Below are positions 17,030-25,887 of a stretch of 64,000 nt of DNA, piece after piece. Positions within the stretch are counted from its first letter, which is position 1. Each line of letters starts with the position of its first letter. The position numbers were made by a program, and so were the translations under genes. The notes under the pieces are model-generated. The model made no database searches. It was given only the letters and a program-made list of their open reading frames with translations, and was not told where the DNA came from. This DNA is from Streptomyces sp. NBC_01571 (lineage in GTDB: Bacteria > Actinomycetota > Actinomycetes > Streptomycetales > Streptomycetaceae): the NCBI RefSeq assembly GCF_026339875.1, contig NZ_JAPEPZ010000003.1, forward strand, positions 186,001-250,000, written 5' to 3'.

Positions 17030-18082
17030 ATGACCGTCATCGCCCCCGCCCGCCCCACGAGTTCCTCCCGCCCGGCCGCCGCCGCGGGGCCCCTGCCCGC
17101 CCCGGAGCCGGCCGGCGACCCCCGCCACCACGTGCTCGACCTGACCGCCCGCGAGGCCCGCGCCGCGCACGCCCTGGCCGCGTCCTGCGCCCGGACGTTC
17201 AAGGCCGCCGACGACCCCCGGTTCGTCGACGAGGCCCCGGTGATCGCCCACGAACTGCCGCTCGCGGTGCGCCGCCACCTCAACTCCGCCCGCCGCGACG
17301 AGAACACCCACGCCACCCTGGTCCGCGGCCACCTCGTCGACCAGGCGGCCCTGGGACCCACCCCCGGGCACTGGAGCGCGGCCGACACCGAGGCGAGCCA
17401 GGTCCACGGCTGCCTGCTGGTGCTCTACGCGGCGCTGCTCGGCGACATCACCGGCTGGGCCACCCAGCAGGCCGGCCGGCTGGTGACCGACATCCTGCCC
17501 AGCAAGGGCTACGAACACAGCCTCGTCTCCGCCTCCAGCGAACTGGAACTGGCCTGGCACACCGAGGACGCCTTCTCCCCACACCGGGCGGACTGGGTCG
17601 GCCTGTTCGCGCTCCGCAACCCGGGCCGGGTGCCCACCACCGTCGCCCACGTCGACGTGCGCCAGGTGCCCGCGGACGTGCGCGCGGTGCTGGCCCGGCC
17701 CCGGTTCGCCGCCCTGCCCGACACCTCCCACGAGTTCGCCGCCGACGCTCCCCCGGCCGAGCCGGTCGCCGTCCTGTCGGGCCACCGCGACCTGCCGGTG
17801 CTCCGCATCGACCGGGACTTCTTCACCGCGCTGCCCGGCGACCGGGAGGCCGAACGGGCCCTGGCCTGGCTGGTGGCGCACCTGGACGCCAACCTCACCG
17901 ACGTGCTGGTGCCCACCGGCGCCGTCTGCTTCCTCGACAACCGCAACGTGGTGCACGGACGGCGCCCCTTCAGCGCCGGCTTCGACGGATCAGACCGCTG
18001 GCTCAAGCGCGTCAACCTCGTCCGCGACCTGCGGCGCACCCGGCCCGGCCGCCTCGACGGCGCCACCCGGGTCATCGGCTGA
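17030..18082 (+). CDS. Clavaminate-synthase-like Fe(II)/2-oxoglutarate oxygenase (amino-acid beta-hydroxylase type)
   Basis: This 350-residue protein has the layout of the VioC/OrfP/AsnO group: an N-terminal helical part, the substrate-lid segment SKGYEHSLVSASSELELAWH, iron ligands H177-x-E179 (WHTEDAF) and the distal H309 (NVVHGRRPF) followed by KRVNLVRDLRR, the 2-oxoglutarate-binding arginine region. Its HxE rather than HxD is typical of this subgroup, which hydroxylates or desaturates free or carrier-bound amino acids such as Arg and Asn. It follows the NRPS by 84 bp in the same operon, so its substrate is probably the amino acid activated there. Confidence 0.87.
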   Translation: MTVIAPARPTSSSRPAAAAGPLPAPEPAGDPRHHVLDLTAREARAAHALAASCARTFKAADDPRFVDEAPVIAHELPLAVRRHLNSARRDENTHATLVRGHLVDQAALGPTPGHWSAADTEASQVHGCLLVLYAALLGDITGWATQQAGRLVTDILPSKGYEHSLVSASSELELAWHTEDAFSPHRADWVGLFALRNPGRVPTTVAHVDVRQVPADVRAVLARPRFAALPDTSHEFAADAPPAEPVAVLSGHRDLPVLRIDRDFFTALPGDREAERALAWLVAHLDANLTDVLVPTGAVCFLDNRNVVHGRRPFSAGFDGSDRWLKRVNLVRDLRRTRPGRLDGATRVIG

Positions 18083-18144
18083 CACCCCCGCCCGCACGGC
18101 CCCGCCCCCGCCCCCGCCGGCCCGCCCGACCTCTGGAGACCGCC

Positions 18145-19377
18145 ATGCCCAGCACGCCCTCCCGTCCCGCCGTCCTGCTCGTCGAAAGCCGCCGGGCCAC
18201 CTTCACCGACAGCGTCCTGGCCCGCGACGACGTGGACGTCGTCCTGCTGCGCTTCGACTCCGTGCCGCTGAGCGAGGACTACCTCCGGCGCACCGCGCAC
18301 CTGCCCACGTTCACCCTGCGCACCGCCGCCCCCCTGCACGAGGAGGCCGCCCGCTACCTGCGCTGGATGAAGGGCACCCCGGACCTGCCCCGGCCGCGGT
18401 TCTTCTGCAACCCCAACGAGGCGCTGCAGGAGCGCGCCCAGCGCTTCGCCGCCCTCGTCGACCTGCCGCACCTGACCCCCCGTCAGGTCGCCTGGGTCCG
18501 CAACAAGAAGACCATGAAGGACCGCTACGCCGAGCTCGGCATCCCGCACGCCGCCTACCGCGCCGTGCACAGCCTCGACGACGTCGCCGCGTTCGGCGAC
18601 AGCCACGGCTGGCCGGTCGTCCTCAAGCCCGTCGACTCCGACTCCTGCCTGCACACCTACCGCGTCGACTCCCCCGCCGCCCTCGCCGCGATCCCGCCGC
18701 TCGACCCCGGCCTGGACTGGATGGCCGAGGAGTTCATCCGCGGCCGCGAGTTCCAGCTGTGCGCCGTCGTCGCCCGCGGCCGGGTCGTGGACGCCTACCT
18801 GTCGAAGAACCCCCGCCCGATCCTGGAGGTCCTCGACGGCGCGATCAACGCCAACATCACCTACGCGCCCGGCGAGCAACTCCCCGTCGACGCGCGGGCC
18901 CTGGCCCAACAACTCACCGACGGCCTGGACCTGCCCTTCGGCTACCTGCACGGCGAGTTCTTCCTCACCGACGACGGCTCCTTCCGCATGAGCGAGGTCG
19001 CCGCCCGCCTCAGCGGCTGCGAAGTCCCCGTGAACCACTCCCTCGCCTACGGCTTCGACTTCCTGCACGTCATCCTCGACACCTACCTCGACCGCGTCCC
19101 GCAGCCCGTCTACACCCGCGACCGGGCGGTCGGCGACCTGCTCCTGCCCACCCGGGCCGGCCGCGTGGTCCACATCAGCTCCGAGGAGGAACTGCTGCGG
19201 CTGCCCGGTGTGATCGGCGCCCACCTGGACGCCGCCCCCGGCGACGTCCTCGACCCGCCCCGCGCCTCCCACGCCTCCACCGGCTACGTCCACGTCGAGG
19301 GCGCCACCGCCGACCAGGTCGAACAGCGCATGCAGGCCGTCCTCGCCCACTTCGAGCTGAAGGTGGACCACCCGTGA
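18145..19377 (+). CDS. ATP-grasp carboxylate-amine ligase
   Basis: This 410-residue protein has the ATP-grasp arrangement: N-terminal substrate domain, then VRNKKTMKDRYAELGIPH (residues about 128-145), the ATP-binding strand WPVVLKPVDSDS, the hinge WMAEEFIRGREFQLC, and the metal-binding end YLHGEFFLTDDGSFRMSEVA. Such enzymes form an acyl-phosphate and couple it to an amine, making amide bonds outside an NRPS. Because the NRPS here lacks a usable C domain, this is the best candidate for forming the peptide or amide bond. Its stop overlaps the next start as GTGA, so the two are translationally coupled. Confidence 0.87.
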   Translation: MPSTPSRPAVLLVESRRATFTDSVLARDDVDVVLLRFDSVPLSEDYLRRTAHLPTFTLRTAAPLHEEAARYLRWMKGTPDLPRPRFFCNPNEALQERAQRFAALVDLPHLTPRQVAWVRNKKTMKDRYAELGIPHAAYRAVHSLDDVAAFGDSHGWPVVLKPVDSDSCLHTYRVDSPAALAAIPPLDPGLDWMAEEFIRGREFQLCAVVARGRVVDAYLSKNPRPILEVLDGAINANITYAPGEQLPVDARALAQQLTDGLDLPFGYLHGEFFLTDDGSFRMSEVAARLSGCEVPVNHSLAYGFDFLHVILDTYLDRVPQPVYTRDRAVGDLLLPTRAGRVVHISSEEELLRLPGVIGAHLDAAPGDVLDPPRASHASTGYVHVEGATADQVEQRMQAVLAHFELKVDHP

Positions 19378-21503
19378 ACGCCGTGCGCACCCCCACCGCC
19401 CCGGCCGCCACGGGCACTTCGGCCGCCACGGACGCCCCCGCCGCCACGAGCCCCGCGAACACCCCGGCCTGCACGAGGACTTCGGCCGCCACGGACGCCG
19501 CGGCCACCGGTCCCGGTGCCGGGCGGCAGCCGCTGTTCGCCCCGTACACCTCGCTCGGCGACTACACGCGGGCCGTGGCCGGCGGCCGGGGCCCCCTGCC
19601 GGTGTTCACCGGCCCCCGCACGGACCTGCTGGACGGCATCGCCCTGGCCGAAGAGGTCTACAGCGGCCTGCGCACCCCCGAACCCTGCGACACCGGCGTC
19701 GTGGCCGGCGGCCCGCTGCCCGCCGCGCTGAACGCGCTGATCCGCCCGCTGGCCCGCCACTGGGTGGACGACCCGCACGACCTGCCGGACACCGGATCCG
19801 TACTGCTGGTCGGCGCATACGCCCACCTGCGCGCCGACGCCGTGCAGCACACCCTCGACGCCGCCCACGCCACCGGGCGACCCCTGTCCCTGCTGACCGG
19901 CCGCGACGTGCACAGCCTCAGCTGGATGGCGGCCAAGCAGTACGCCCGCGTCACCGCGAACGCCCCGGTCGGCGTCCTGTCCGAACTCGACACCGCCGCC
20001 CCCGCACCGCAGGCCGACGTATGGCTCGGCGCCGACGACGTCCACCGCCTCGACGTCCACCAGATCGCGCTGGGCCGGGTGTGGCGGCGGGTGCTCTTCC
20101 ACGGCAACGGCAAGGACGACCAGCTCAACCTCGGCCAGTTCACCCTGTGCGGAGCGAGCCCCGCCGCGGCCGCACCCGCAATGCCCGGCCCCCGCTGCGC
20201 CTACGGCCTGGGCTGCACCAAACCGCAGGACAAACTCATCCCCGCCCGCGGCATCCGGGCCGCCGAACTGGTACTGGCCAACTGCTTCAGCGGCGCCCTC
20301 GCCGGCCACGCGATGTACGACCCGAAATACCTCATCCTCCTCAACGCGCTCGACGGGCCCGCGCAGACCGTCGTCGCCACGCTCACCGCCTGCGACGGAC
20401 AGCGCCCGGAGAACCTGGCCTGGCTCACCGCCACCACGGCCGCCGGCAGCGCGGCCGTCGCCATGAACCGGCAGCTGCGCGACATCAACCCCTACCCCGC
20501 GTTCGTCCAGGCCGGCCTGCAGTCCTCCGGCCTCGAACCGTCCCACCCCCACTCCCCCGCCGGCGACGTCTTCGGGTCCTCCGGTTCCCCCAGCCCCCTC
20601 GACACCACCGACACCACCGACACCACCGACACCACCGGCTCCACCGGCTTCCCGGGGCCCTCCGGCCCGGGCGCGGCGGACACGGCGGACGGCGCCCGGG
20701 AAGAGGCCGTGGACACGAACGCGGACGGGAACGGGAGCGGGGAGGGCGGCCCGGCCGCCCCGTACCCGCCGCTGCACCGGCTCGGCGCGCGCCTGTCGGG
20801 GCTGCTCGACAGCGGGCTGCTGGGCCCCGACTACCCGCTGCGCCCCCGGCTGCGGGCGCTGGCGGACACCGTGCTGCGCGACGCGGTGCGCACCGTGGCC
20901 CGGTCCGCACCGGACGCCGGCCCGGCACTGGCCGCGATCGCCGCCGAGACCAAGTCCCTCGACCTCGCGCTCGCCCACCGCTTCGCCAAGCACCACGACG
21001 ACCCCGCCCTCGCCTTCCCCACCTACTTCGGCGAGCGCAGCACCGCCGCAGCGCCCGTCGCGCTCGACACCCCGTGCGCCTGCGGCCGGCCGCTGCGCTC
21101 CTACCGCCGCCACGGCCGGGTACCGGCGATCGCCGACACCGTCCAGACGGTGTGCGCGCGCTGCGGTGACGTCGCCAATGCCCACACCGGCGCCGTCGAA
21201 CTGCACGTGAAGGCACCCGCCGAGGCCGCCGCGGGCAGCACCCTGCACGTGGTGGTGGAGGCGGTGGCCCCCCGCGACGGCACCCTCAACCTGGGCATCG
21301 TGCTGCCGCTCTACCTCGACGCCCGGGTGGGCCCCGTGCTGCGCCGCGTCGACGCGGTCGCCGGACAGCGCGCCCACGCCGAGTTCACCCTCCACCTGGC
21401 CCCCCAAGCCACCCCGCAGGCCTACTACTTCTGCCCCTTCGCCGTACAGGACCTGGGCATGAGCGTCTCCCGGGTGCACTTCACCGTCCTGCCCCGTCCG
21501 TAG
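19374..21503 (+). CDS. 709-residue protein of unknown function with C-terminal zinc-ribbon-like motif
   Basis: GTG start at 19374, overlapping the ATP-grasp stop. The first 45 residues are Thr/Ala rich. Residues about 50-380 are a well-conserved-looking globular domain with several Cys and His (GPRCAYGLGCTKPQDKLIP, LVLANCFSGALAGHAMYD), reminiscent of a hydrolase or caspase-like fold but without a motif I can confirm. A DTTDTTDTT-rich linker (a 9-bp repeat in the DNA) leads to a second helical domain, then CACGRP and CARCGD, a probable zinc ribbon, and a beta-rich tail. I do not recognise the family. Its coupling to the ATP-grasp gene suggests a partner role in amide formation or peptide handling. 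Confidence 0.8.
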   Translation: MNAVRTPTAPAATGTSAATDAPAATSPANTPACTRTSAATDAAATGPGAGRQPLFAPYTSLGDYTRAVAGGRGPLPVFTGPRTDLLDGIALAEEVYSGLRTPEPCDTGVVAGGPLPAALNALIRPLARHWVDDPHDLPDTGSVLLVGAYAHLRADAVQHTLDAAHATGRPLSLLTGRDVHSLSWMAAKQYARVTANAPVGVLSELDTAAPAPQADVWLGADDVHRLDVHQIALGRVWRRVLFHGNGKDDQLNLGQFTLCGASPAAAAPAMPGPRCAYGLGCTKPQDKLIPARGIRAAELVLANCFSGALAGHAMYDPKYLILLNALDGPAQTVVATLTACDGQRPENLAWLTATTAAGSAAVAMNRQLRDINPYPAFVQAGLQSSGLEPSHPHSPAGDVFGSSGSPSPLDTTDTTDTTDTTGSTGFPGPSGPGAADTADGAREEAVDTNADGNGSGEGGPAAPYPPLHRLGARLSGLLDSGLLGPDYPLRPRLRALADTVLRDAVRTVARSAPDAGPALAAIAAETKSLDLALAHRFAKHHDDPALAFPTYFGERSTAAAPVALDTPCACGRPLRSYRRHGRVPAIADTVQTVCARCGDVANAHTGAVELHVKAPAEAAAGSTLHVVVEAVAPRDGTLNLGIVLPLYLDARVGPVLRRVDAVAGQRAHAEFTLHLAPQATPQAYYFCPFAVQDLGMSVSRVHFTVLPRP

Positions 21504-21513
21504 GGAGCCCGCC

Positions 21514-22833
21514 ATGAACCCCGCCACCACCGCGCCCGGGCACGCCCCGCGTCTGCGCGGTCCGCTCGGCCACCGCTCGTTCCGCCGGCTGGCCGCCGGG
21601 CGGGCGCTGGTGTACTGCGCCAACGCGATGGCCCCCGTGGTACTGGCCTTCGCCGTCCTCGACGCCTCCGGCTCGACCACCGCCCTGGGCCTGGTCGTCG
21701 GGGCACGCTCGGTGGCCAACGTGGCGCTGCTGCTGGCCGGCGGGGTCGTCGCCGACCGGATACGGCGCACCCTGGTCGTACGGGGTTCCGCGCTGGCCGC
21801 GTGCGGGGCGCAGACGGCGATCGCGCTGAGCGTGCTGCTGGGTCTCACCTCGCTTCCCCTGCTGACCGCGCTCAGCGTCCTCAACGGCGCGCTGGCGGCG
21901 CTGTCGCTGCCCGCCTCCGCCGCGCTGACCCCGCAGACGGTGCCGGCCGGCCTGATCCGCCCGGCCGGTGCGCTGATGCGGATGGGCACCAACCTCGGCA
22001 TGATCGCCGGTGTGTCGCTGGGCGGCGCGGTAGCGGCCGGGTGCGGGGCCGGCTGGGGGCTGGCCTGCAGCGCGGCGGCGTTCGGCGCGGCGGCCTGGTG
22101 CTTCCTGGGAGTGCACACCGCGCCCGCCGACACGCCCGGACCCACGCCGGGCCGCACCCATCCGCTGCGGGAACTGCGGGCGGGCTGGCGGGAGTTCACC
22201 GCGCGCCGCTGGGTGTGGATCGTGGTGGGGCAGTTCATGGTGGTCAACGCCGTCGTCGCGGGCGGCGTACAGGTGCTGGGACCGGCCGTCGCCGATGCCA
22301 CGTTCGGGCGCGGTGCGTGGGGCGCGGTGCTGGCCGCGCAGATGGCCGGGGCGCTGCTGGGCGGTGTGCTCGCCGCCCGTTCCCGGGCCCGGCGGATCCT
22401 GCTGGCGGGAGTGGCGGCGGTGGCGGTGGAGGCGCTGCCGCTGGTGGTGCTGGCCCAGGGCGGCGGGGCGCTGCTGCTGGGCGCGGCGATGTTCGCCAAC
22501 GGCATCGCGCTGGAACAGTTCGGGGTGGCCTGGGACGTGTCGCTGCAGGAGAACATTCCCGCCGACCGGCTGGCGCGCGTGTACTCCTACGACGCGCTGG
22601 GCTCGTTCGTGGCCCTGCCGGTGGGCGAGATGGCCGCGGGTCCGGTCGCCGCGCACGCCGGGACGAGCGGCGCGCTGCTGGGCGGCGCAGCGCTGGTGGT
22701 GTGCGCGACCGCGGCGGCGCTGTGCAGCGCCCAGGTGCGCTCGCTGACCGCCGCCCCGGCCGTGGCGCACTCCGCCGGGCCGCCCCAGCCCGCCCAGTCC
22801 CCCCAACCCGCCCAACCCGCCCGGTCCGCCTAG
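21514..22833 (+). CDS. MFS exporter, last gene of the NRPS operon
   Basis: A 439-residue protein with about twelve hydrophobic segments and the loop LLAGGVVADRIRRTLVVRGS between TM2 and TM3, characteristic of the MFS/enterobactin-exporter-like group. The C-terminal tail is a Pro/Gln repeat (PPQPAQSPQPAQPARSA) encoded by CCCCAACCCGCCC-type DNA repeats. It follows the unknown protein by 10 bp and is closed by a strong palindrome, so it is the end of the 11.5-22.8 kb transcript and likely exports the final product or an intermediate. Confidence 0.87.
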   Translation: MNPATTAPGHAPRLRGPLGHRSFRRLAAGRALVYCANAMAPVVLAFAVLDASGSTTALGLVVGARSVANVALLLAGGVVADRIRRTLVVRGSALAACGAQTAIALSVLLGLTSLPLLTALSVLNGALAALSLPASAALTPQTVPAGLIRPAGALMRMGTNLGMIAGVSLGGAVAAGCGAGWGLACSAAAFGAAAWCFLGVHTAPADTPGPTPGRTHPLRELRAGWREFTARRWVWIVVGQFMVVNAVVAGGVQVLGPAVADATFGRGAWGAVLAAQMAGALLGGVLAARSRARRILLAGVAAVAVEALPLVVLAQGGGALLLGAAMFANGIALEQFGVAWDVSLQENIPADRLARVYSYDALGSFVALPVGEMAAGPVAAHAGTSGALLGGAALVVCATAAALCSAQVRSLTAAPAVAHSAGPPQPAQSPQPAQPARSA

Positions 22834-22844
22834 CCCGTTGGCTC

Positions 22845-22900
22845 CCGGACCCGGGCCGTCCGCCTGGCCCGCGCGGGCCAGGCGGACGGCCCGGGTCCGG
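22845..22900. terminator. Perfect 56-bp palindrome (28-bp arms)
   Basis: From CCGGACCCGGGCC at 22845 to its exact complement ending GGTCCGG at 22900, every base pairs, with the centre at CCCGCGCGGG. It lies 12 bp after the MFS stop. As RNA it forms a very stable hairpin and would act as an intrinsic-type Streptomyces terminator. The rest of the gap to 23138 shows no gene. Confidence 0.85.
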
Positions 22901-23138
22901 CCCTCGCGGGTGTGCGGTGCGGGAAGTCGTGGCCGCCGGTGTGCCGCCGGGCCGGGTGCGGGAAGGTGTGGGCTGTGCGACGGTGCCCGGTGCCGGCCCG
23001 GGGACACGGCCGAACGTGCGGGACGCGCCGAAGATGCGGGACGTGCGGGAGGTGCGGGTCGGCCCGTGCGGGCGGCGTGCGCCGGACGCGGGGGGGGGGC
23101 GGTGAGCCGTGGCGCGGCGCGCCCCCGGGCGCGGGATG

Positions 23139-23180
23139 TGTTTCCTCCCCGGCCGGCGGCCGGGCCTTCCACGCGAGGAG
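23139..23180. repeat. IS200/IS605-type end hairpin before the 4-ketoreductase gene
   Basis: TTTCCTCCCCGGCCGG, then CGGCCGGGCC, then TCCACGCGAGGAG. This is almost base-for-base the sequence at 35598-35640 that forms the left end of the TnpB element before rmlB. Here no transposase gene is attached. It also supplies the GAGGAG ribosome site of the next gene. It may be the scar of a lost IS605-type element. Confidence 0.6.
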
Positions 23181-23186
23181 CGGTCG

Positions 23187-24065
23187 ATGACGCGCTGGCT
23201 GGTCACCGGGGGCGGCGGGGCGCTGGGCCGCGAGGTGCGGGCGCGGCTGGCCGGCGGGCAGGTCACCGCGCTCGACCGGGCCGGCCTCGACATCACCGAC
23301 CCGCGGGCCGTGCGGGCCGCGGTCGCCGGCCACGACGTGGTGGTCAACTGCGCCGCCTGGACGGATGTCGACGGCGCCGAGAGGGCCGAGGCCGCCGCGA
23401 CCGCCGTCAACGGGACGGGCGTACGTCACCTGGCCCTCGCCTGCCGCCGCACCGGCGCCCGGCTGCTGCACGTCTCCAGCGACTACGTGCTGCCCGGAAA
23501 CGGCACCGAGCCCTACCCGGAGTCGGCCCCGGCAGGCCCGGTCAACGCCTACGGCCGCAGCAAACTGGCCGGCGAACGGGCGGTCACCGAACTCCTGCCC
23601 GACACCGGCTACATCGTGCGCACCGCCTGGCTGTACGGCGAACACGGACAGAACTTCGTCGCCAGCGTCCTCGGTCTCGCCGCCCGCAGGGACACCGTCG
23701 ACGTCGTCGACGACCAGCACGGGCAGCCCACCTGGTCCTACGACCTGGCCGGGCTGCTGGTCGCGCTCGGCCGCGCCGGGGGCGCCCCGCCGGGCGTCTA
23801 CCACGCCACCGCCGCCGGCCGCACCACCTGGTACGGCCTGGCCCGGGCCGCGTACGAACTCAGCGGGCTGGATCCCGACCGGGTGCGCCCGACCACCTCG
23901 GCGGCCTTCGCCCGCCCGGCGCGCCGGCCCGCGTTCAGCGTCCTGGGCCACGCCCGCTGGGCCACGGCGGGCCTGCCCGGGCTCCCGCACTGGCGCACGT
24001 CGCTCGCCGAGGCACTGCGCCGGCCCGCCTTCACCGCCCTCACCTCCTGCGACGTCGCCTCCTGA
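23187..24065 (+). CDS. dTDP-4-keto-6-deoxyhexose 4-ketoreductase (RmlD-like)
   Basis: A 292-residue extended short-chain reductase of the RmlD/StrL type: the nucleotide-binding GGGGALGREV at residues 8-17, NCAAWTDVDGAE, SSDYVLPG, and the catalytic YGRSK (Tyr-x3-Lys). The start at 23187 has GAGGAG eight bases upstream. It would carry out the last NADPH-dependent reduction at C-4 of the dTDP-sugar after 2,3-dehydration, 3-ketoreduction and epimerisation. The other sugar genes lie 5-16 kb away, so this gene is separated from its pathway partners by a regulator and small-peptide genes. Confidence 0.9.
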   Translation: MTRWLVTGGGGALGREVRARLAGGQVTALDRAGLDITDPRAVRAAVAGHDVVVNCAAWTDVDGAERAEAAATAVNGTGVRHLALACRRTGARLLHVSSDYVLPGNGTEPYPESAPAGPVNAYGRSKLAGERAVTELLPDTGYIVRTAWLYGEHGQNFVASVLGLAARRDTVDVVDDQHGQPTWSYDLAGLLVALGRAGGAPPGVYHATAAGRTTWYGLARAAYELSGLDPDRVRPTTSAAFARPARRPAFSVLGHARWATAGLPGLPHWRTSLAEALRRPAFTALTSCDVAS

Positions 24066-24155
24066 GCCGGTCCGGCCGGCGGTGCCCGACCGCGCGGGCC
24101 GCTGCCGGGGCACGGCGCAAGGCGCGGCGGACGAGGGCGCGGTGGGCGGGTGTTG

Positions 24156-24689
24156 TCAGTCCCGGCGGGCGGCGGTCCAGGCGGCGAGCTGTCCGGGGGT
24201 GACGTCCGGGTCGGCGACCAGGGAGGCCAGTTCGTCGTCCGCGGGGTGACGGGTGGCCAGTGCCGGGCAGCGCCGGCAGGCGTCGACCCCGGCCTGTGCC
24301 CACCACTGGCAGCCGGCCCGCAGATGGCAGCGCGGCACCGTGCCGCCCGCCGGCGCCGGGTAGGCCGCCACCATCCGTTCCACCAGGGTGCAGTCACTGC
24401 CCCGGCGGTTGGCGCAGTCGGCGACGCAGTGCGAGGCGAACCGCAGGATCCGGCGCGGTTCGATGTCCTCGGGGATCTGGTCGAGCACCGCGGCGGCCGG
24501 GACCGCCTCGGCCAGGTACGTCACCTGTCCGTCGAGACCGGAGCGCACGCCCAGGACCAGCGACTCCGGCGCGTGCGCCGCACCGCTGGGGCACCAGCTC
24601 GTAGGGGTGCCGGCCTCGGCGCCGGCCGGGAGCGCGGGCTCCCGGCCGGCGGCGGCCGCCTCCGGGCGTGCGGGGTCGCGCGTCAGCAC
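24156..24689 (-). CDS. Cys-rich protein (possible metal or Fe-S binding), third gene of a mini-operon
   Basis: A 177-residue protein from GTG 24689, which overlaps the preceding stop by seven bases. The central and C-terminal half holds many cysteines in close spacing: HCVADCANRRGSDC, RCHLRAGCQWW and DACRRCPAL. Their number and spacing suggest an Fe-S cluster or zinc sites. The N-terminal 40 residues are low complexity. Similar small Cys-rich proteins occur in actinomycetes near tiny secreted peptides, but I cannot name a function. Confidence 0.7.
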   Translation of the reverse strand: MLTRDPARPEAAAAGREPALPAGAEAGTPTSWCPSGAAHAPESLVLGVRSGLDGQVTYLAEAVPAAAVLDQIPEDIEPRRILRFASHCVADCANRRGSDCTLVERMVAAYPAPAGGTVPRCHLRAGCQWWAQAGVDACRRCPALATRHPADDELASLVADPDVTPGQLAAWTAARRD

Positions 24690-24925
24690 GGCAGTACGGA
24701 GGAGACGTCGACGCTCATGCCCCGGGCCGCCGGGGACAACGGCGCGCTCGCGGCGGCCTGTTCCCGGGCCACGGCCCCGGCGATGCTGCGGGCCAGCTGC
24801 GCCCGTGAGGTGATGCGCTCCGGCCCGGCCGGTGTCCGCGCGGGTGCCGCGCCGGCGGCGGCCAGGACGAGTCCGGTGGCCGCGACGGCGGCCGCGACAC
24901 CCGTGGCGCTGCGGGGGTGCTTCAT
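24683..24925 (-). CDS. 80-residue secreted peptide with C-terminal Cys
   Basis: ATG 24925 overlaps the stop of the upstream gene as ATGA, with GGAGG nearby. MKHPRSATG is followed by a hydrophobic Ala/Val/Leu stretch and a likely signal-peptidase site after GAAPA. The mature part is about 50 residues, Ala/Ser rich, ending SVDVSSVLPC with the only Cys. Signal peptide plus a conserved-looking short tail suggests a secreted peptide, possibly modified by, or a partner of, the Cys-rich protein encoded next to it. Confidence 0.68.
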   Translation of the reverse strand: MKHPRSATGVAAAVAATGLVLAAAGAAPARTPAGPERITSRAQLARSIAGAVAREQAAASAPLSPAARGMSVDVSSVLPC

Positions 24926-25059
24926 ACGGCCTCCTCCGTGTCCCGGGGCGACGGCGGGGTGACGGGCCCGGGTGTGACCTGGGCGCTCGCCGCGCCCGCG
25001 GCGGCCAGGACCAGTCCGGTGACCGCGGCGACGGCCGCGACCGTACGGGAGTGCCTCAT
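24922..25059 (-). CDS. 45-residue secreted mini-peptide, first gene of the mini-operon
   Basis: ATG 25059 to TGA 24922. MRHSRTVAAVAAVTGLVLAA is a signal sequence closely like that of the following gene, so the two are probably duplicates. The mature part after ASA is only about 20 residues and Pro/Thr rich (VTPGPVTPPSP). It could be a truncated copy or a real short peptide. The overlapping ATGA to the next gene argues that it is translated. Confidence 0.58.
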   Translation of the reverse strand: MRHSRTVAAVAAVTGLVLAAAGAASAQVTPGPVTPPSPRDTEEAV

Positions 25060-25256
25060 GCGGATGCCTCTCGTTGTGCGGGGACGAACCTCGACGCCCC
25101 AGCGTGGCCCGGGACTTCACAGAGGCCCTCGAGGCCCGCTGGAGGCCGGCTCGAACGATCTTGGGAAACGGGCGAAGGGTTCACGCCGGAGTGCTTCAAT
25201 GGCCCACGTGAAGGCCTGAATTGACCAGCAATGACCAGCAGGGAGCGAGCACGGGG

Positions 25257-25718
25257 ATGCGGAAGTCGTATTACGCGGCACACGTCTACATGATCCTGGG
25301 AGTGATCTCCGGGCTGTATTACCGGGAGTTCACCAAAGCCAAAGATTTCGACGGTGAAACCCAGCTGGCGCTCATGCACACCCACCTGCTCGCGCTGGGC
25401 ATGATGGGCTTCCTCATCGTCCTCGCCCTGGACAAGCAGTTCGCGCTGTCCGGGACGAAGCTGTTCACGTACTTCTTCTGGTTCTACAACGCGGGCATCG
25501 CGATCACCGTCGCCATGATGTTCGTGCACGGCACCGAGACCGTGCTCGGCGACCATGTGCCCGAGGCGGTACCGCTCACCGCGGGTCTGGGGCACACCCT
25601 GCTCACAGTCGGGCTCATCCTGCTGTTCGTGCTGATCGGCAAGCGCCTGAACGAGCCCGCCGGGACCGGACCCGCCGAGCCGGAGCAGCAGGCCGAGACG
25701 GCCAGGACCCCGGTCTGA
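25257..25718 (+). CDS. DUF2871-family four-helix membrane protein
   Basis: A 153-residue protein with four hydrophobic segments. The N-terminus (AAHVYMILGVISGLYYREFTK) and ALMHTHLLALGMMGFL, with conserved His, match the DUF2871 family of small integral membrane proteins, whose function is unknown. The start is placed at 25257 because GGGAGCG precedes it; in-frame upstream codons have no site. It is probably a general genome gene rather than part of the pathway. After its stop, GCCGACCGGCATGCCT is repeated twice (about 25748 and 25777). Confidence 0.82.
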   Translation: MRKSYYAAHVYMILGVISGLYYREFTKAKDFDGETQLALMHTHLLALGMMGFLIVLALDKQFALSGTKLFTYFFWFYNAGIAITVAMMFVHGTETVLGDHVPEAVPLTAGLGHTLLTVGLILLFVLIGKRLNEPAGTGPAEPEQQAETARTPV

Positions 25719-25887
25719 ACCACCGGCCCCCGGGCCGCAGTGGCCGCCGACCGGCATGCCTCTGAACCCCACGCCCGCCGACCGGCATGCCTTGCAACCA
25801 CCGCGCCCTGGAACCACCGCGACTTGAACCACCAGGTGTCCGGGGCCGCGTGCGTGCGGCCCCGTGGTCCGGTCCGCCGTCGTGTCG

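Noticed and set aside
19284..22556. 1090-codon antisense frame opposite the unknown protein and MFS genes
   Set aside because: Composition-driven shadow; the plus-strand frames carry all conserved motifs.
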